A stretch of 64,000 nucleotides of DNA. Source: Nocardia sp. CDC159. GTDB taxonomy: Bacteria; Actinomycetota; Actinomycetes; Mycobacteriales; Mycobacteriaceae. Every line of letters begins with the position of its first letter. The first letter of the stretch is position 1. The stretch covers positions 372,001 through 436,000 of the forward strand of contig NZ_JAMRXH010000005.1 of NCBI RefSeq assembly GCF_023740735.1. The letters are read 5' to 3'. The notes below the pieces were generated by a model. The model saw only the letters and a list, made by a program, of their open reading frames with translations. It did no database searches and was not told where the DNA came from. This document shows, one piece after another, positions 33,201 to 41,012 of the stretch. The translations under genes were made by a program, and so were the position numbers.

Positions 33201-34822
33201 TCGACACCGTCTGTTTCGACAAGACCGGCACGCTCACCGAGGGCCGGTTGCGCCTGGTCGCGCTCGCCGATCTCGACGAGGACTGGGACACCGAACAGGC
33301 CGGGGATTCGCCGGAGACCCGGCGGCTGCTGCGCGCGGCGGCCCGGGCCTGCCCCAATCCCGACGACGGGCCGATCGTGCACGCCACCGATCGCGCGGTG
33401 GTGGAGGCCGCCGACGCCTTCCTCGGCGAGAAGGCCGCCCACAAGTGGGATCCCATCGAGGAGATCCCGTTCGAGAGCTTCCGCGGCTATGCCGCCACCA
33501 TCGGGCACACCGCCCATCACCTGCGGCTGGCGGTCAAGGGCGCGCCCGAGGTGCTGCTGCCACGCTGCGCGCAGGTGTTGCGCGCCGACGGTCCCCGGCG
33601 CAAGGTCGCCTCGTTCGGCGCGGCGGACCGAGCCGATGCGGAGCGGACGGTGCGGCGGCTGGCCGAACGCGGGCTTCGGGTGTTGGTGGTCGCCCGACGC
33701 GACTTCGCCACCGCCCCCGACGATGTCACCGAGGAGATCGAACAGCTCACCCTGCTCGGCTTCATCGGCATCGCCGACAGCCCGCGCCCGCAGGCCCGGC
33801 CGCTGGTGGATGAGCTGGCGCACAACGACATCGCGGTGCGGATGATCACCGGGGACCATCCGGTGACCGCTCGCGCCATCGCCGAACAGCTCGGCATTCC
33901 GGCCGAGGTGGCCGTCACCGGCGCCGATATCGATGCCCTCGACGAGGACGAACAGGCCGCACTGATCGAACGGGCAACGGTTTTCGCGCGGGTGTCGCCG
34001 GAGCACAAGGTGCGCATCGTGGCCGCCCTGCAGCGGCGCGGGCACGTGGTGGCGATGACCGGCGACGGCAGCAACGACGCGGCCGCGATCCGCACCGCCG
34101 ACGTCGGCATCGGGCTGGCCGCGCGGGGTTCGGTGGCCGCCCGCGAGGCCGCGGACCTCATTCTCACCCAGCCGGAGTCGGGTGGGAGCTCGAATCTGAG
34201 CCTGCTGCGCGATGCGCTCGCCGAGGGCCGGGGCATGTGGCAGCGGGTGCGCGACGCGATCGGGGTGCTCGTCGGCGGCAATGCGGGCGAGGTGGCGTTC
34301 ACCGTGCTCGGCACGCTGCTGTCGGGTCGGGCGCCGATCGGGACCCGGCAGTTCCTGGTGGTCAACCTGCTGACCGATCTGGGCCCGGCGATGGCGGTCG
34401 CCCTGTCCGACAGCCCACCCCGCCCGGCCGATTCGGAACAACCCAGCCTCGGGCCGCCGCCGGAGATCGGTGGCGACTTCCTGCGTGCGGTGGCCGTGCG
34501 CGGCGCGTGCACCACCACCGGGGCCGGGGCCGCCTGGCTGCTGGGCCGCTACACCGGCAGGCGCCGCCGCGCCGAGACCATGGCGCTGGCCGCGCTGATC
34601 GGCACCCAGCTCGGCCAGACCCTGGTCATCGGCAGACACAGCCGACTGGTCTGGGCGACGGTCGCGGGCAGCACCGCGCTGCTGGCGGCTATCATCATGA
34701 CGCCCGGGGTGAACAGCTTCTTCGGCTGTGTTCCGTTGGGACCGTTGGCCTGGGCGATCGTGGTCGGCTGCGCGGTCGGCGGGACCGCGACCTCGGTCCT
34801 GGCGGGGCGCGCCCTGCAGTGA
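30215..34822 (+). CDS. ctpI: Giant P-type cation-transporting ATPase, CtpI-like
   Basis: 1535 aa, much longer than usual P-type ATPases (700-1000 aa) but similar to M. tuberculosis CtpI (about 1630 aa). A soluble extension of about 700 residues precedes a standard core: TGES actuator loop (Thr846), CAxPEGLP-like helix AVAAVPEGLPL, phosphorylation motif DKTGT (Asp1002), KGAPE nucleotide loop, and hinge TGDGSNDAAA. The PEGLP sequence puts it nearer the Ca/Mg-type branch than the heavy-metal CPx branch. The extension repeats part of a haloacid-dehalogenase-like region (DLGIGIAVRGSDG), like a decayed second P domain. Ion unknown. Converges with the CoiA-like gene 12 bp away. Confidence 0.85.
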   Translation: MMASLRTIATAPIRLPLAVTGATLGLVRKPVAAATRALDPGVAELITELTDGFGREMPTLLDPRRQRHQRRITVRDNRIHAEVRGLRGDDGGRIGAALHRHLDRAPGVHWFQVNAATGRVTVAADSDRLSTDRLATILERAEESAGTADRPWVRTVEHPADAEPVLTSALQLAADVLGLSAALAGRALPMRPPAQALRAAVALVDGQPRLRGLLETQLGRHRADTVITVGNALGKAMDAEVAGLLADAVQRTVRLIEAGARYAQWRRWDDLVTEPNHPGVPQCRNPEPRPVPLPRGPVERCADQVSSVSALASMAALTGGRGSSDAADAVAAGVPKAARAGREIFAGTLATILAGRGVLTLDPQAWRRLDRVSAIVVDRHAVRGERSVVLAAESENDDWPTEQVWSVAQRLLWREGGDLPIPPPRGRHRDGLELIAEHPAPDGAEATEGANSQPGQPDSTDGSGAARDNAAPPSGEDPRWFVLRERGRAVGRALIGREPHPEAVGLLAAARKAGLRVVLIGDAGTGELRRSADEFVRAGESVSGLVRRLQRQGHVVAVLSGQAHRGLGAADLGIGIAVRGSDGMVRIPWQADVVCPDLGCAHRIIAAAGPAREVSERGRVLTLSAATLAGLLLASGPRQSRAARATTPVWAATMIGSVTALFGGRRAARAAVPSEVPLVPWHALESDEVLARLPAPRRETPEPPSRLSAAGELFAGRLAAPAATMVDLARHVRRELADPMTPLLAVGAVASALLGSPTDALLVGSVLGLNAVVSAMQRRRARLSLHRLLVGERLQARVIIDDVEKQLPATELRPGDVIALRSGEVVPADARLLESAGLEVDESGLTGESVTVEKQVAATPGAALADRACMVFEGSVVVNGAARAVVVAVGSGTEAGRALAVAGPPPAGGVQAQLRILTERVLPFTLGGGTAVTVTSFLRGLPLRPALADGLAVAVAAVPEGLPLVATVAQLSATRRLSRHGVLVRSSRTIEALGRVDTVCFDKTGTLTEGRLRLVALADLDEDWDTEQAGDSPETRRLLRAAARACPNPDDGPIVHATDRAVVEAADAFLGEKAAHKWDPIEEIPFESFRGYAATIGHTAHHLRLAVKGAPEVLLPRCAQVLRADGPRRKVASFGAADRADAERTVRRLAERGLRVLVVARRDFATAPDDVTEEIEQLTLLGFIGIADSPRPQARPLVDELAHNDIAVRMITGDHPVTARAIAEQLGIPAEVAVTGADIDALDEDEQAALIERATVFARVSPEHKVRIVAALQRRGHVVAMTGDGSNDAAAIRTADVGIGLAARGSVAAREAADLILTQPESGGSSNLSLLRDALAEGRGMWQRVRDAIGVLVGGNAGEVAFTVLGTLLSGRAPIGTRQFLVVNLLTDLGPAMAVALSDSPPRPADSEQPSLGPPPEIGGDFLRAVAVRGACTTTGAGAAWLLGRYTGRRRRAETMALAALIGTQLGQTLVIGRHSRLVWATVAGSTALLAAIIMTPGVNSFFGCVPLGPLAWAIVVGCAVGGTATSVLAGRALQ

Positions 34823-34834
34823 CCGCGGCCGCGC

Positions 34835-35773
34835 TCAGTGCAGCAGGATGCCCGCGGCGATGAAGGCGACGATCACCAGCATCGCGAAGCACGTGATCAG
34901 CTGCCAGTGCACCAGGGCCTCACGCTGTTTGGCGATGGTCACGCGCAGGGTGGCGTCGACGCGGTCGTGATCGGCGAGGCGACGGCGCGCGGAGTCGAGT
35001 TGCTCGACGACCTGTTCGGCGCGCTCGAGTCGGCCCAGCAGCTTGTGTACCTGCTTGGCCTTGTCCCGGGTCGCCTTGCGCGCCAGCGCCAATGCCGTGC
35101 GCTGATGCATGAGTTCCTGGCGCTGCTGCGCGATGACGAGCGCCTGCGCGCGCGTGTGCTGCTCCCAGTCGGCCACCGTTGCCCACCCTCCCGTGGTTTC
35201 GTCGCGATATCCCCAGGCCAGCTCACCGGCCACCCAGCCCTCGATGAAATCCCGGACCGGCCAGGGCCTTTCGTGCGGTTCCACCACGCCCGCCGGTACG
35301 GTCGCGAGCATTCCGGACACGGCCTGATACCGGCAGACCGACGGGGCGAAATCGTCGACGCCGAGGGCCGGTAGCCGGGGCACCCAGAATCCGGGCGGGC
35401 ACAGCCACAGCACCTCGTCACACCCCACCGCGCGCAGCCGGGCGGTGCGCTCCTGCGCCTCGGTCAGCGAGACCGGCGCGCTGCGCACCTCGATCGCGTA
35501 CAGCCGAGAACCGTTGCGCCACAGCACACTCGGCGTCTGCGCACCGAGCGGGCGATCGACCTCGGCATCGTCGGCGCCGCAGGCCAGCAACCAGCCGCGT
35601 AGCCAGTATTTGAGTCGCTGCACATCCCAGTGGCAGTTACCGCAATCGGCTTCCCGGCACCGCTCCCCCGGCTCGTGACCACGCGGATTCGGTTTCACCA
35701 CCGGCAGATCGATCGGATCCGGGGCCAGTACCACCGCATGCCCGCCGATCTCGGCCCGTTCCTTCGTGCTCAC
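34835..35773 (-). CDS. Tail-anchored coiled-coil protein with CoiA-like nuclease-fold domain
   Basis: 312 aa from GTG 35773. An N-terminal CxxxxCxxCHW element may bind zinc and is followed by SVLWRNGSRLYAIEVRSAPV, then LTEAQERTARLRAVGCDEVLWLCPPGFW. That is the E-x-(Q/R)...S...R...G...WL order of CoiA-type PD-(D/E)xK domains. Residues about 195-285 form a long charged coiled coil, and a single hydrophobic helix (ITCFAMLVIVAFIAAGILL) ends the protein. The topology implies a membrane-tethered, cytosolic DNA-processing or sensing protein. In CoiA the domain is linked to DNA uptake; any such role here is inference. Confidence 0.6.
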   Translation of the reverse strand: MSTKERAEIGGHAVVLAPDPIDLPVVKPNPRGHEPGERCREADCGNCHWDVQRLKYWLRGWLLACGADDAEVDRPLGAQTPSVLWRNGSRLYAIEVRSAPVSLTEAQERTARLRAVGCDEVLWLCPPGFWVPRLPALGVDDFAPSVCRYQAVSGMLATVPAGVVEPHERPWPVRDFIEGWVAGELAWGYRDETTGGWATVADWEQHTRAQALVIAQQRQELMHQRTALALARKATRDKAKQVHKLLGRLERAEQVVEQLDSARRRLADHDRVDATLRVTIAKQREALVHWQLITCFAMLVIVAFIAAGILLH

Positions 35774-35956
35774 GCGACCACTTCCCCTACACCGTGCACC
35801 CGCGAGCCGATGCGACCCGCTCCCTCCAGAGTGCCGTAAAGATCACGGCCCTTCACGTCGACCTGACCGGATTCGTTACCCAAACGGGAGCGCAGCGTAA
35901 TCAATCTCCGCCGGTTGGTCTCGGATTCGACACCCGGCGGTCGGTAGGCTTCGCGA

Positions 35957-36385
35957 ATGACTTCGACCGCCCCGGCGCGGGTCTCGGCACCGCCGCGGGT
36001 GGCCCGGGTGGCGAATTCGGTGGCGTTCGGACTGCAGGGCTTCTTCCTCGCCGTCGTCATGACCGACTGCCGCAGCAGCGAGATCGGTTCGGGCTCAGCG
36101 GCGGCACGGTTGCGCTCTCGGTGGTGTCGGTCGCACTGCTGGCGGCGTGGGGCAGCCTGCTCGCGGAACGACTTGCGGTGCACTGGTCGAGCCGGGTGGC
36201 GCTGCGGATCGGGTTGGGGCTCATCACGGCCACCGGCGTGGGCATCGCGGCTGCGCCGACCGTGGCGGTGTGGTTTGTGGCACTCGGCGGCTACGGGGTC
36301 ACGATCGGCGTGGTCGACGCGAGCACGAATATGCGGGCGGTGTTCAATTCTCCGCACGCCTCTTTCACACCCGCTGAGCGTGCCG
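35957..36385 (+). pseudogene. MFS transporter, frameshifted and truncated
   Basis: The reading begins MTSTAPARVSAPPRVARVAN and runs through helix 1 (VAFGLQGFFLAVVMTD). It then shifts frame at about 36061-36066 and continues as LPQQRDRFGLSGGTVALSVV...GLLxERLAVHWSSR with helices 2-4. Restoring one base (GA to GAG before CTG) rejoins both parts. Similarity ends near VVDASTNMRAVF, after about 140 of the 400 residues expected, where the next gene's 3' end begins. The gene is therefore dead both by frameshift and by deletion. Confidence 0.7.
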
Positions 36386-36390
36386 ACGGC

Positions 36391-36633
36391 TCAGCCGGAC
36401 AGTGCCTTTCGGATCTCGGCGACGCTCGGATTGATCAGCACCCGGCCGCGCACCAGGACCGTGGGGGTGATCTCGTCGCCGCCGGTGAGCGTGCGCAGAT
36501 CCGCGGCGGCGGCCTCGTCCCTGGTGATATCGATTTTGTGAAAGCGGATTCCCGCGCGGCGCAGGGCGAATCCGAGACGCAGGCAGTAGGTGCACCACCA
36601 GCGCCAGTACACGGTGATCTGTTCTTCGTTCAC
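36391..36633 (-). CDS. Glutaredoxin/mycoredoxin-like protein
   Basis: 80 aa from GTG 36633, which overlaps the preceding stop as GTGA. The thioredoxin-fold order is clear: ITVYWRWWCTYCLRL with an active-site CTYC (Cys14/Cys17), a short helix, FHKIDITRDE, and the cis-Pro segment TPTVLVRGRVL followed by NPSVAEI. Mycoredoxins reduce mycothiol mixed disulphides in actinobacteria; this has CTYC where they carry CPYC or CGYC. Operon with the deazaflavin-type oxidoreductase upstream. Confidence 0.75.
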   Translation of the reverse strand: MNEEQITVYWRWWCTYCLRLGFALRRAGIRFHKIDITRDEAAAADLRTLTGGDEITPTVLVRGRVLINPSVAEIRKALSG

Positions 36634-36962
36634 GCCTGTGCCTTGTCCGCGATCAGGAAGTAGCGCCCGCCGATCAGTTCCAGCTGCGGGCGGTCCATCG
36701 GGATCTCGCGGCCCCGGTGCTCGAGCCGGAAGCGTTCGGCCGCAAGCACATTGCACACCCAGTCGCTGCGCCGCCCGTAGTTCACGGCCACCAGCAGCTG
36801 ATCGCCGTCCCAGGTGATCCCGACCGGCGTGCGATAGGTCCGCCCCGAGCGCCGACCGGTGTGCACCACGTTCGCGTATCCCGCGACCCGCCTGGCCAGC
36901 ACCCGGAAGCCCGGATTGGTCACGCGACGATTGAATCCGGCCAACAGACGCATCGCTGTCAT
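36630..36962 (-). CDS. Deazaflavin/F420-type nitroreductase family protein
   Basis: 110 aa. The pattern HTGRRSGRTYRTPVGITWDGDQLLVAVNYGRRSDWVCNVLA is the hallmark of the DUF385/F420-dependent nitroreductase family. The Arg-rich GRRSGRxYRTP loop contacts the cofactor phosphate. Members use F420 or related deazaflavins and are abundant in mycolate actinobacteria. Substrate not predictable. The stop overlaps the glutaredoxin-like gene start, suggesting a two-gene redox operon. Confidence 0.8.
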   Translation of the reverse strand: MTAMRLLAGFNRRVTNPGFRVLARRVAGYANVVHTGRRSGRTYRTPVGITWDGDQLLVAVNYGRRSDWVCNVLAAERFRLEHRGREIPMDRPQLELIGGRYFLIADKAQA

Positions 36963-37075
36963 CCATCCAGCCTACGCATCGGGCCGATCTTCGAACCGGA
37001 ATCGCCACCGCCCCTCCGAGCGCGGCGACGGATACCCGCCAGCACTCGCGATCGAGCGGCGGCATCGTAAGCGTC

Positions 37076-37513
37076 ATGATGATTTCGGACAGGGCCGTAC
37101 TCGCGGGCATGTACCAGGCGGAGGAGCGGTATCTGGCCGCGGGCGGGCCGGGGATGGCGTCGTTCGACCTGCTGGCCCCCTATTTCGCCGCCGATGTGGT
37201 GCTGCATCAGGCCGATTCGCTGCCCTACGGCGGAATCTGGCGCGGGCACGCGGGGATGGAGAAGTTCTTTCTCGCCATGAGTGATACCTGGGAGAAGTTC
37301 GAGCTGGCCGAGCAGCGCTATCTGAGCGAGAGCGGGCCGCTCGTCATGCTCACCCGGGTGCGGGCCCGGGCCCGAGCCACCGGCCGCGAACTGGAGTTTC
37401 CGATTCTGCAGACGATCACCGTCGTCGACGGGCGGATCAGCGAGGTGCGGCCGTTCTACTGGGACACCGCGGCCATCGCCGCGGCGTGTGGATGTGGTGC
37501 GATGAGAGCGTGA
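37076..37513 (+). CDS. SnoaL/NTF2-like protein
   Basis: 145 aa from ATG 37076. The sequence follows the NTF2-like cone fold: long helix at the N-terminus, LLAPYFAADVVLHQADSLPYGGIWRGHAGMEKFF, then three to four strands ending ITVVDGRISEVRPFYWDT. The family includes small ketosteroid-isomerase-like enzymes and ligand-binding proteins. No specific activity can be claimed. Its stop overlaps the GNAT gene start (GTGA). Confidence 0.75.
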   Translation: MMISDRAVLAGMYQAEERYLAAGGPGMASFDLLAPYFAADVVLHQADSLPYGGIWRGHAGMEKFFLAMSDTWEKFELAEQRYLSESGPLVMLTRVRARARATGRELEFPILQTITVVDGRISEVRPFYWDTAAIAAACGCGAMRA

Positions 37514-38049
37514 TCGACACTCCTGTCATCGTGGACCGGGCCGGGCTGTGGGATGCCGAGGCGCTCAGCGCCGTGGCGGCGGCGACGTTTCCGCTGGCGT
37601 GCCCGCCGGGGATGCTGGCCGAGGATGTCGAGGCCTTCGTCGTGGGAGTGTTGTCGGCGGAGCGGTTCGGGGACTACCTGAGCGATCCGGATCGGACGGT
37701 GCTGAAAGCGGTCGCGAATGGGGAGATCGTGGGTTACGCGATGCTTATCGCGGGCGAGCCCGCCGATCCCGATGTGGCTCGGGTGGTTCGGTCGCGCCCG
37801 GCCATCGAGATCAACAAGATGTACGTGCTGCCGGGCCAGCACGGCAGCGGGGTGTCGACGGCGCTGATGGCGGCGGCCGTCGACACCGCGCGGCGCGGCG
37901 GGTACGCGGTCGTGTGGCTGGGCGTCAATCAGGAGAACGAGCGCGCCCAGCGGTTCTACGGCAAGCACGGGTTCGATCGGGTCGGGGTGAAGACCTTCAC
38001 CCTCGGGACCCGGCTCTGTCAGGACTTCGTCATGCAGCGGGTGCTGTGA
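37510..38049 (+). CDS. GNAT-family N-acetyltransferase
   Basis: 179 aa from GTG 37510, chosen because it overlaps the upstream stop as GTGA. The acetyl-CoA-binding motif A region is visible: EINKMYVLPGQHGSGVSTALMAAAVDTA (Q/R-x-x-G-x-G/A), followed by WLGVNQENERAQRFYGKHGFDRVG, the motif B end of the fold. Substrate unknown, possibly a small amine or a protein N-terminus. The last 20 bp overlap the 3' end of the convergent methyltransferase gene. Confidence 0.8.
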   Translation: MIDTPVIVDRAGLWDAEALSAVAAATFPLACPPGMLAEDVEAFVVGVLSAERFGDYLSDPDRTVLKAVANGEIVGYAMLIAGEPADPDVARVVRSRPAIEINKMYVLPGQHGSGVSTALMAAAVDTARRGGYAVVWLGVNQENERAQRFYGKHGFDRVGVKTFTLGTRLCQDFVMQRVL

Positions 38050-38932
38050 GCGGCTTGGCGAGCGTGACGTAGCGGGAGCCGATCGTCATCTGCCGGAACG
38101 GGTCCGGGATCGGCGGCAGCTCGCGCTCGTAGCGGACCGAGAGTTCGGGCACGGTCAGCGAATTCGCCGTCCAGCCGCGCGCGGCGAACCAATCCTCCGG
38201 TTCGGTGCGGTCGTCGGTGTAGAACAGAGCGCGCACATCGATCTCGGCCAGCGGCGTATCGCGCAGGTGCTCCTGGAACTCGGCCACTCGGTCGAGATCG
38301 TGGTAGTTGTTCAGCGCGTCGAGGGCCAGGCCGCTGCCGGGCGCCGACAGCCCTTCGATGCGTGCGAACAGCGAATCCTGCGCCGCGCCGGGCAAATACG
38401 GCAGCAGGCCCTCGGCGGTCCAGGCGGTGGGCACGGTCGGATCGAAGCCCGCGTCGAGCAGGGCGGCGGGCCAGTCGTCGCGCAGATCCACCGCGACCTC
38501 GCGCCGGTCCGCGGCCGGGGTCGCGCCATGGTCGTCGAGCACCCGCCGCTTGAACTCGAGCACCTTGGGCTGATCGAGTTCGAACACGACCGTGCCCGCG
38601 GGCCAGGGCAGCCGGTAGGCGCGCGCGTCCAGGCCCGCGGCCACGATCACCGCCTGCCGCACGCCCGCCGCGCCCGCGGTCAGGAAGTGGTCGTCGTAGA
38701 ACCTGGTGCGCAGGCCGATCATCCCCGACATCAGCGGCGACTCCCTGCGCGCGGGATCGGCGAGCCACCGATTCATCCCCTCGTGGCCCGAGGCCGCGAC
38801 GAACCAGGCGGCATACTCGTCGCGCACCAGCGCGTCCGGCTGCGCGGTCTCCATCGCGCGGGCCGCGGCGACGCCGAGCGCGGTCGCCCCGACGCTGCTC
38901 ACGATGTCCCAGGTATCCCCATCAGTACGCAC
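38030..38932 (-). CDS. SAM-dependent methyltransferase of the mycobacterial TIGR00027/LCM type
   Basis: 300 aa from GTG 38932, supported by a strong GGAGGA site 6 bp upstream. Conserved elements of the family are seen: RTRFYDDHFLTA, the SAM motif QAVIVAAGLDARAYRL, VFELDQPKVLEFKRRVL and WTAEGLLPYLPG. The family (leucine-carboxyl-methyltransferase fold) is greatly expanded in mycobacteria and nocardiae; substrates are mostly unknown. TAAGAT, about 85 bp upstream of the start, is a possible -10 element. Confidence 0.85.
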   Translation of the reverse strand: MRTDGDTWDIVSSVGATALGVAAARAMETAQPDALVRDEYAAWFVAASGHEGMNRWLADPARRESPLMSGMIGLRTRFYDDHFLTAGAAGVRQAVIVAAGLDARAYRLPWPAGTVVFELDQPKVLEFKRRVLDDHGATPAADRREVAVDLRDDWPAALLDAGFDPTVPTAWTAEGLLPYLPGAAQDSLFARIEGLSAPGSGLALDALNNYHDLDRVAEFQEHLRDTPLAEIDVRALFYTDDRTEPEDWFAARGWTANSLTVPELSVRYERELPPIPDPFRQMTIGSRYVTLAKPLTAPAA

Positions 38933-39064
38933 GGCATTCCTCCGGCAAGTAGAACCAGCTGTGACGCAACGAGCAGCGATCGATCTTCGTGACCATGGCC
39001 ACAAAGATCTTACGTCTGTTAACTAAATTTCGTCCAGCTGGAAGCGAATCCGCCGTACGCGGAA

Positions 39065-39871
39065 TCAGGCCAGCAGTTTGGCCCGCAAGGCGGCGACGTC
39101 GGCGTCGGTGAGCTTCAGGCCGTCGCGGACGTAGTCGGCGAAGGAGCCGTAGGTCTGGTCGACCTGGGTGAAGGCGGCGTCGAGGGCGGCGGGGACGACG
39201 CCGTTGAGGCCGTCGCCGGGGGCGGCGTCGCGGTAGTAGTTCGACAGCAGGTAGTCGTAGGTGACCGTCTGGCGGTCCACGCCCAGGATGGTCAGCAGGA
39301 TCGCGGACATCCAGCCGGTGCGGTCCTTGCCCGCGGTGCAGTGATAGAGGACCGCGCCGTCGGTGGCAAGGATGTCGTGCAACACGGCGGCGAAGCCCTC
39401 GTTCGCGCCGGGGGCGGTGATGAACGCGCGGTACAGATCCGGGCCGGCGGCGAAGGCCGTGGCCATGGTCTGCGGGGCGGCTCGGCCGATGATGTCGTCC
39501 CAATTCGACTGGGCGCCCGCGGGAATGCGGTCGGGGGCGATGGCCCGCTCGATGCCCATGCGCAGATCGTCGACGTATCGCACCTCGCGGTCGGTGAGGG
39601 CGGCCAGGTCGGCGTCGGTGGCCCGGCTCAGTTCGCCGCTGCGCAGGACCAGGCCGGAGCGGACGACGCGGCCGTCGCTCGCGCGGTAGCCGCCCAGATC
39701 GCGGGCGTTGAGCACGCCCTGCAGATGCAGCGAGCGATCGTCGAGTCCGCTGAGCACCGAACTCGTCGCGGCGGGCGGGTCGGCGGCCAGTGCGGTACCG
39801 ACCGCGGGTCCCAGGGCGAGGGCGAGGCTCGCGGCCAGCGCCGCGGTGACGCGAACGGGACGGTGGGCCAT
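39065..39871 (-). CDS. Secreted tyrosine/lipid phosphatase
   Basis: 268 aa from ATG 39871, favoured by GGGAG upstream over the ATG at 39883. A signal peptide ends near ALAAD (about residue 31). The catalytic loop HCTAGKDRTG (Cys178, Arg184) is that of the PtpB/LipA class of phosphatases that act on phosphotyrosine and phosphoinositides; it is preceded by LNARDLGGYRASDGRVVRSGLVLRSGELS. The protein should be exported or surface-exposed. A TetR-type palindrome lies upstream at 39941-39958. Confidence 0.85.
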   Translation of the reverse strand: MAHRPVRVTAALAASLALALGPAVGTALAADPPAATSSVLSGLDDRSLHLQGVLNARDLGGYRASDGRVVRSGLVLRSGELSRATDADLAALTDREVRYVDDLRMGIERAIAPDRIPAGAQSNWDDIIGRAAPQTMATAFAAGPDLYRAFITAPGANEGFAAVLHDILATDGAVLYHCTAGKDRTGWMSAILLTILGVDRQTVTYDYLLSNYYRDAAPGDGLNGVVPAALDAAFTQVDQTYGSFADYVRDGLKLTDADVAALRAKLLA

Positions 39872-39940
39872 GGCAACTCCCATATTCGAATCGACGCGCC
39901 CGAACTGGACGGTCGTACATTCGGATCGCCGCCACCGTAC

Positions 39941-39958
39941 ACCGAGCGGTCGCTCGGT
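39941..39958. promoter_or_regulatory. Perfect 18-bp palindrome, TetR-type operator candidate
   Basis: ACCGAGCG-GT-CGCTCGGT has perfect dyad symmetry, 70 bp upstream of the phosphatase start, and touches the zapE stop codon. It resembles operators of TetR-family repressors. No TetR gene is adjacent, so the regulator would act from elsewhere. Confidence 0.5.
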
Positions 39959-40983
39959 CAGGCGGCCGGTACCTCGAAGCGCGACAGCGCCAGCAGTCGC
40001 GAGATCGCGCGCAGATACTTCTTGCGGTAGCCGCCGCCCAGCATCTCCTCGGAGAAGATCTTGTCCAGCTTCACCCCGGACACCGTGACCGGGATACCGG
40101 CGTCGTAGAGCCGGTCGGCCAGGACCACCACGCGCAACGCCACGGCCTGATCGGTCACCGTATGCACATCGGAGACGAAGACCGCCGACACCCCGGAGAT
40201 CAGCGCGCCGTAGCGCGACGGGTGCAGGGTGCTCAGATGCCGCAGCAGCGCGTCGAAGTCGTCGAGGGTGGAATTCGGTGTCGCGGCGGCCTTTTCGGCC
40301 AGCGCCGCGGGCGCGGTCGGCTCCGGCGCGGGCGGCAGATCGCGGTGGCGGTAGTCCGGGCCGTCCACGCGCACGGTCTCGAACAGCGCGCCGAGCTTGC
40401 GGATCTCGCGCAGGAAGTCCTGGGCGGCGAACCGGCCCTCCCCCAGCTGATCCGGCAGCGTATTGGAGGTCGCGGCCACAGACACCCCGCGCGCGGTCAG
40501 CTCGGTCAGCAACCGTGACACCAGCATGGTGTCGCCCGGATCGTCGAGTTCGAACTCGTCGATGCACAGCAGGCTGTTGCCCGACAGCCGTTCCAGGGCA
40601 TTGGTGAAGCCCAGCGCGCCCACCAGGTTGGTCACCTCACCGAAGGTGCCGAACGACTTCGGCGCGGGCGAGGCGTGGAAGATCGAGGCCAACAGGTGGG
40701 TCTTGCCGACACCGAAGCCACCGTCCAGATACAGGCCCGCGCCCTCGACCTGCTTCTTCTTGCCGAACAGGCTCTTGCGGCCCTGCGCGGCGTGGATCTT
40801 GGCGACCTGCCCGGCGAACTGCTCGGCCTTGCGTACGGCCTCGGCCTGGCTGGGCTCTTTGGGATCGGGAAGGTAGGAGGCGAAGCTCACCTCGTCGAAG
40901 GTGGGCGGGGGCACCATCTGGGCGATGAGCTGATCGGCCGGAACCTCCGGGTTGCGATCGACGAGGTGTTGCTGCACCCGCAC
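39958..40983 (-). CDS. zapE: AFG1/ZapE-type cell-division ATPase
   Basis: 341 aa. AAA-like P-loop GGFGVGKTHLLAS (residues 88-100), Walker B LLCIDEFELDDPGD, and conserved FETVRVDGPDYRHRD and EMLGGGYRKKYLRAISRL segments. This is the ZapE/AFG1 family (M. tuberculosis Rv2670c). In E. coli it associates with the Z-ring; mitochondrial AFG1 is linked to proteostasis. Start ATG at 40983 is 29 bp from the divergent RibD-like gene, so the two share a promoter region. Family assignment is firm, cellular role in actinobacteria less so. Confidence 0.88.
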   Translation of the reverse strand: MRVQQHLVDRNPEVPADQLIAQMVPPPTFDEVSFASYLPDPKEPSQAEAVRKAEQFAGQVAKIHAAQGRKSLFGKKKQVEGAGLYLDGGFGVGKTHLLASIFHASPAPKSFGTFGEVTNLVGALGFTNALERLSGNSLLCIDEFELDDPGDTMLVSRLLTELTARGVSVAATSNTLPDQLGEGRFAAQDFLREIRKLGALFETVRVDGPDYRHRDLPPAPEPTAPAALAEKAAATPNSTLDDFDALLRHLSTLHPSRYGALISGVSAVFVSDVHTVTDQAVALRVVVLADRLYDAGIPVTVSGVKLDKIFSEEMLGGGYRKKYLRAISRLLALSRFEVPAA

Positions 40984-41012
40984 AGCCTACTGACGTGGTG
41001 TGATCGGTCGTT

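Noticed and set aside
30227..34639. Several 680-820 codon frames antisense to ctpI
   Set aside because: Same cause; the P-type ATPase motifs on plus are decisive.
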